Assembly: GCF_024128855.1 (NCBI RefSeq)
Contig: NZ_JAMYDV010000021.1
Coordinates: 1-45,377, forward strand
Length of the DNA stretch: 45,377 nt
Direction: 5' to 3'
DNA from: Rhodovulum tesquicola
GTDB lineage: Bacteria > Pseudomonadota > Alphaproteobacteria > Rhodobacterales > Rhodobacteraceae
Shown here one piece after another: positions 43,067 to 45,377 of this stretch; positions within the stretch are counted from its first letter, which is position 1, and every line of letters begins with the position of its first letter. The notes below the pieces were generated by a model that made no database searches, was not told where the DNA came from, and saw only the letters and a list, made by a program, of their open reading frames with translations. Position numbers and translations under genes: made by a program.

Positions 43067-43778
43067 AACCGCCAACCTTTCCCTGCCGCTGTTGCAGGCT
43101 GCACAGGCCCAGAAGCATGTGACCGTGAACGAGGCGCTGGTGAAGCTTGACGCGCTGGTGCAACTGCGACTGCAAAGCCTCGGCCTTGCCGCGCCGCCCG
43201 CCGACGCCCATGACGGCCAGGCGTGGGGTGTCGCGGCTGGCGCCTCCGGAGACTGGGCCGGGCAGGCGGGCAGCATCGCGATCGCCGACAATGGTGGCTG
43301 GATCTTCGCCGAACCTCTCGCGGGCTGGCGCGCCTGGATCGTCGATACGGATAGCGAGATGCGCCATGACGGGACCCGATGGGTGCCGGTTGCGACCTCC
43401 GGGGCGGTCACGCCGACGGGGGCGGCCTTCGCGACCCGGGTCGTGGAATTCGACCATCCGATCTCGGCAGGGGGCGCCCAGCCGACGACGCAGATGATCC
43501 CCTCGCACGCGATGGTCTTCGCGGTTACCGCACGGGTGATCGACCCGATCACCGGAACGGTCCAGGCCTGGAGCCTCGGGAGCGAGGGGGCGCCCGACCG
43601 TTTCGGGAGCGGGCTGGGGACCGGGCTGAACTCCTATGCCTTGGGCGTTCTGGGCCAGCCGATGACCTATTACGGGCCCGAACCCCTTGTGCTGACCCCT
43701 CTGGACGGAACCTTCGCAGGCGGCAAGGTGCGGTTTGCAGTTCATTATGCCGAGTTCGCTCCGCCGGGGGTGGTCTAG
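43059..43778 (+). CDS. GTA tail fibre (DUF2793)
   Basis: A 239-residue DUF2793 protein. The N-terminal part (LSLPLLQAAQAQKHVTVNEALVKLD, split) and the GQAWGVAAGASGDWAG and GGWIFAEPLAGWRAWI segments are the family hallmarks. The C-terminal part is a beta-rich tip. In R. capsulatus the comparable tail fibre (rcc00171) is at a separate locus; here it is joined to the cluster by an 8-base overlap with g15, so it is made with the particle. It probably sets attachment to the recipient capsule or envelope. Confidence 0.88.
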   Translation: MTETANLSLPLLQAAQAQKHVTVNEALVKLDALVQLRLQSLGLAAPPADAHDGQAWGVAAGASGDWAGQAGSIAIADNGGWIFAEPLAGWRAWIVDTDSEMRHDGTRWVPVATSGAVTPTGAAFATRVVEFDHPISAGGAQPTTQMIPSHAMVFAVTARVIDPITGTVQAWSLGSEGAPDRFGSGLGTGLNSYALGVLGQPMTYYGPEPLVLTPLDGTFAGGKVRFAVHYAEFAPPGVV

Positions 43779-43782
43779 GCCG

Positions 43783-44091
43783 ATGCGCCCGGTTCTTCCT
43801 GGCGACGCGGTGGCCGCCGCGCGGGCGCTTTTCGCCTGTCCTCCCGGTGAACGCACCGCATCCATGGCGCTGATGCTCGAGCGTGCCGAAGCGGCGGACG
43901 CATATCGCAAGCGATTTGGCCGCGCGCATCCGGCCTGGGGCAACGGTTCTCTCATGGCGCTTGCCCAGCAGGAGTCCCTTCCGCCTGAACCACTGCTCGA
44001 CGATCCCGACTATTGCCGCTGCCTGGCGCTGGTCTTCGCCACACTCGCGGATCGCCGAGCTGCCACGGCGACGCCGCGTGGCCTTGCCTGA
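43783..44091 (+). CDS. Small conserved protein downstream of the GTA tail fibre
   Basis: A 102-residue protein with no assigned function, similar in pattern to small helical proteins annotated beside GTA clusters in Rhodobacterales (DUF7742-like, from memory). Segments include DAVAAARALFACPPGERTAS, MLERAEAADAYRKRFGRAHP and WGNGSLMALA. It starts 4 bases after the tail fibre stop, so it is probably part of the same transcript. No signal peptide or membrane segment is visible. It could be an assembly or regulatory factor, or an unrelated host gene. Confidence 0.7.
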   Translation: MRPVLPGDAVAAARALFACPPGERTASMALMLERAEAADAYRKRFGRAHPAWGNGSLMALAQQESLPPEPLLDDPDYCRCLALVFATLADRRAATATPRGLA

Positions 44092-44143
44092 CCACGGGTC
44101 GGGTGCGGTCTGGTCCTGCGGATCCCATTCCTGCCCCATGACG

Positions 44144-44171
44144 CCCGGGCCCCGTTCCTTGCGGGGCCGGG
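44144..44171 (+). repeat. Hairpin downstream of the GTA cluster
   Basis: GGCCCCG-TTCCTTG-CGGGGCC (44148-44168) is a perfect 7-bp stem extended by CCC/GGG after a bulge. It is 57 bases beyond the last cluster gene. There is no T-run, so a rho-independent terminator is doubtful; it may protect the 3' end of the GTA mRNA. Confidence 0.45.
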
Positions 44172-44230
44172 GGATCCCGCGTGGCTTCTCCCCGGCCTGA
44201 AGATCTTGCGCGCTGCGCCATGTCCGGGCT

Positions 44231-44259
44231 TTGTCTTCGCCGACGCGCTGGTGTAGCCT
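44231..44259 (+). promoter_or_regulatory. Probable cysE promoter
   Basis: TTGTCT (44231-44236) and TAGCCT (44254-44259) are separated by 17 bases. The predicted start near 44266 leaves a leader of about 19 bases containing the GGAAGGGG ribosome binding site. Confidence 0.5.
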
Positions 44260-44284
44260 GTCGCGCAAAAGGAAGGGGACGCCT

Positions 44285-45097
44285 ATGGGCAAGACGAAAC
44301 CGCACCTGACCAAACTTGATCCGGTCTGGGAACGCATCTGCCACGAGGCGGCCGCGGCCGTCACGGACGAGCCCCTGCTGGGCGGGCTGATGCATTCCAG
44401 CCTTCTGCACCATGGCGGTCTTGACGACGCACTGGCCTACCGCTTCGCGCAGAAGCTCTCGTCCGGCGAGATGTCCGAGCAATTGCTGCGCGAGATCGCC
44501 GATGCCGCCTATGCGGCCGACCCCGGGCTGGGCAAGGCGGCCCGGGCGGACCTTATGGCGGTCTACGACCGTGATCCGGCCTGCCACCGCTATATCCAGC
44601 CGATCCTGTTCTTCAAGGGATTCCAGGCATTGCAGGCCTATCGCGTGGGTCACTGGCTCTGGCAGAGCGGACGGCGCGACATGGCCTATCTTGTACAGAT
44701 GCGCGTGTCCGAGGCCTTCGGGGTCGATATCCACCCGGCGGCACGGCTGGGGCAGGGGATCATGATCGACCACGCCCATTCCATCGTGATCGGCGAGACG
44801 GCCGTGGTCGGCGACAACGTCTCTATGCTGCATTCGGTGACGCTGGGTGGCACCGGCAAGGAAGAGGGCGACCGCCACCCCAAGATCGGCCATGGCGTGC
44901 TGATCGGGGCGGGCGCGAAAGTCCTGGGAAACATAAAGGTCGGCTGCTGCTCTCGGATCGCGGCCGGCTCGGTGGTCTTGCAGGATGTGCCGCCGAAATC
45001 GACTGTTGCGGGGGTGCCTGCCCGGATCGTCGGCGAGGCCGGTTGCGAGCAGCCCTCGGTGACGATGGATCACCGACTCGGGGGCGATGGCGAGTGA
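44285..45097 (+). CDS. cysE: Serine O-acetyltransferase
   Basis: A 270-residue enzyme that makes O-acetylserine for cysteine synthesis. The N-terminal helical SATase domain (about 12-115) is followed by left-handed beta-helix hexapeptide repeats (IGETAVVGDNVSMLHSV, then IGHGVLIGAGAKVLGNI). The catalytic Asp/His pair is in MIDHAHSIVIGE and the acetyl-CoA loop in GGTGKEEGDRHPKI. A GGAAGGGG site precedes the ATG at 44285. cysE next to the GTA cluster is a common arrangement in Rhodobacterales. Confidence 0.95.
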   Translation: MGKTKPHLTKLDPVWERICHEAAAAVTDEPLLGGLMHSSLLHHGGLDDALAYRFAQKLSSGEMSEQLLREIADAAYAADPGLGKAARADLMAVYDRDPACHRYIQPILFFKGFQALQAYRVGHWLWQSGRRDMAYLVQMRVSEAFGVDIHPAARLGQGIMIDHAHSIVIGETAVVGDNVSMLHSVTLGGTGKEEGDRHPKIGHGVLIGAGAKVLGNIKVGCCSRIAAGSVVLQDVPPKSTVAGVPARIVGEAGCEQPSVTMDHRLGGDGE

Positions 45098-45251
45098 CTG
45101 AAGGTCCGATCGGTGCGTTGCTCGGGCCGAGGCGTGCGGAGGGACGGTCGATGGTCAGCCGCAGGCCCCCCGGCGCGAGGGGGGGGGCGCGTGCGGTGGT
45201 GCCGTCGCGGGGCGCCGTGACGGGGGCCACAGGCGGCTGATCTGAATTTGA

Positions 45252-45263
45252 ACCGTAAACGGT
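45252..45263. promoter_or_regulatory. Palindrome upstream of the last gene
   Basis: ACCGT-AA-ACGGT is a 5+5 palindrome, 76 bases before the ATG at 45340. The gap from 45098 to 45339 (242 bases) otherwise shows only a poly-G tract near 45180 and AT-richer DNA near 45285. It is a possible operator; no factor is identified. Confidence 0.3.
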
Positions 45264-45339
45264 GTTTTGCCCCCACCTTCCTGTGATTTTTCCGTTCTGC
45301 GAGTCCGTCTCTGTTGGCTAACAGGGGTGGAGTTTCTCC

Positions 45340-45377
45340 ATGGAGACTATGACGGAGTTTCTCAGTTCACTTGGCGT
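45340..45377 (+). CDS. Start of a further gene (partial), possibly an AGCS-type symporter
   Basis: The last 38 bases encode METMTEFLSSLG from an ATG at 45340, with GGGGTGGAG upstream. The short sequence resembles the N-terminus of some alanine/glycine:cation symporters, but twelve residues are too few to be sure. A start at the second ATG (45349) is also possible. The gene runs off the right edge. Confidence 0.4.
   Translation, partial: METMTEFLSSLG

Larger units (their letters stand above)
29093..43778 (+). mobile_element. Gene transfer agent structural cluster (RcGTA type)
   Basis: The region encodes a full tailed-phage-like particle in the order of the Rhodobacter capsulatus GTA: small and large terminase, portal, g3.5, protease, capsid, connectors, tail tube, chaperones, tape measure, baseplate hub, peptidase and megatron, plus a DUF2793 tail fibre. 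There is no integrase, replication module, repressor or lysis cassette, which separates it from a prophage. All frames are open. GTAs package random host DNA (about 4 kb) and pass it to relatives. Confidence 0.95.

Noticed and set aside
29093-43778. Reading the phage-like block as an integrated prophage
   Set aside because: There is no integrase, att repeat, repressor, replication or lysis module, and the gene order matches RcGTA with cysE as neighbour.

Overview
The window is GC-rich chromosomal DNA from an alphaproteobacterium, most likely a member of the Rhodobacterales (Rhodobacteraceae/Paracoccaceae). The evidence is a complete Rhodobacter-type gene transfer agent (GTA) cluster, gapR, the fabD-fabG-acpP-fabF-mltG order, an RcGTA-style DUF2793 tail fibre, a perfect TTAA-N7-TTAA CtrA box, and a sodium-solute-symporter histidine kinase next to acetyl-CoA synthetase. 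I see no insertion sequence, integrase, rRNA or CRISPR array.

Layout. 1-6463: the start of acs on the minus strand, divergent from an acetate/propionate-type regulatory block made of an XRE/ScfR regulator, a single-domain response regulator, a small membrane protein, an SLC5-STAC-histidine kinase and a FliM/FliN-like protein with an acidic DFP-repeat tail. 6481-14225: mixed genes, namely a DUF442-type phosphatase/sulfurtransferase, a short DksA-like protein behind an FNR-type box, two small hypotheticals, a degenerate enoyl-CoA hydratase/3-hydroxyacyl-CoA dehydrogenase fusion, gapR, a sulfotransferase-like protein, an iron ABC permease and a secreted protein. 14226-20862: a subtilase, tRNA-Thr, the glnB-glnA nitrogen operon, the NAD(P)H-hydrate repair enzyme, tRNA-Leu and trigger factor. 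21023-24162: the rpsF-rpsR-rplI operon, a membrane protein and a GT92-type glycosyltransferase. 24217-28919: fatty acid synthesis genes plus mltG.

28927-44091: the GTA locus. It holds a CtrA box, a near-consensus sigma-70 promoter, an intrinsic terminator just downstream of that promoter, and then g1 (small terminase), g2 (large terminase), g3 (portal), g3.5, g4 (protease), g5 (capsid), g6-g8 (connector and tail terminator), g9 (tail tube), g10/g10.1 (chaperones), g11 (tape measure), g12 (distal tail), g13 (hub), g14 (peptidase) and g15 (megatron). A DUF2793 tail fibre and a small conserved ORF follow. All reading frames look intact and many are translationally coupled by ATGA overlaps, so the particle is probably functional. 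cysE follows, and the window ends at the first codons of another gene.

The most unusual signal is in the non-coding DNA of the GTA locus. The only good promoter before g1 fires straight into a strong terminator. Further hairpins sit at the g2/g3 and g5/g6 boundaries. This resembles a phage late-gene arrangement that needs antitermination or produces a short leader RNA, and it carries a direct CtrA input. A second point of interest is the FadB-like protein, whose dehydrogenase half has lost the expected catalytic and NAD-binding residues.
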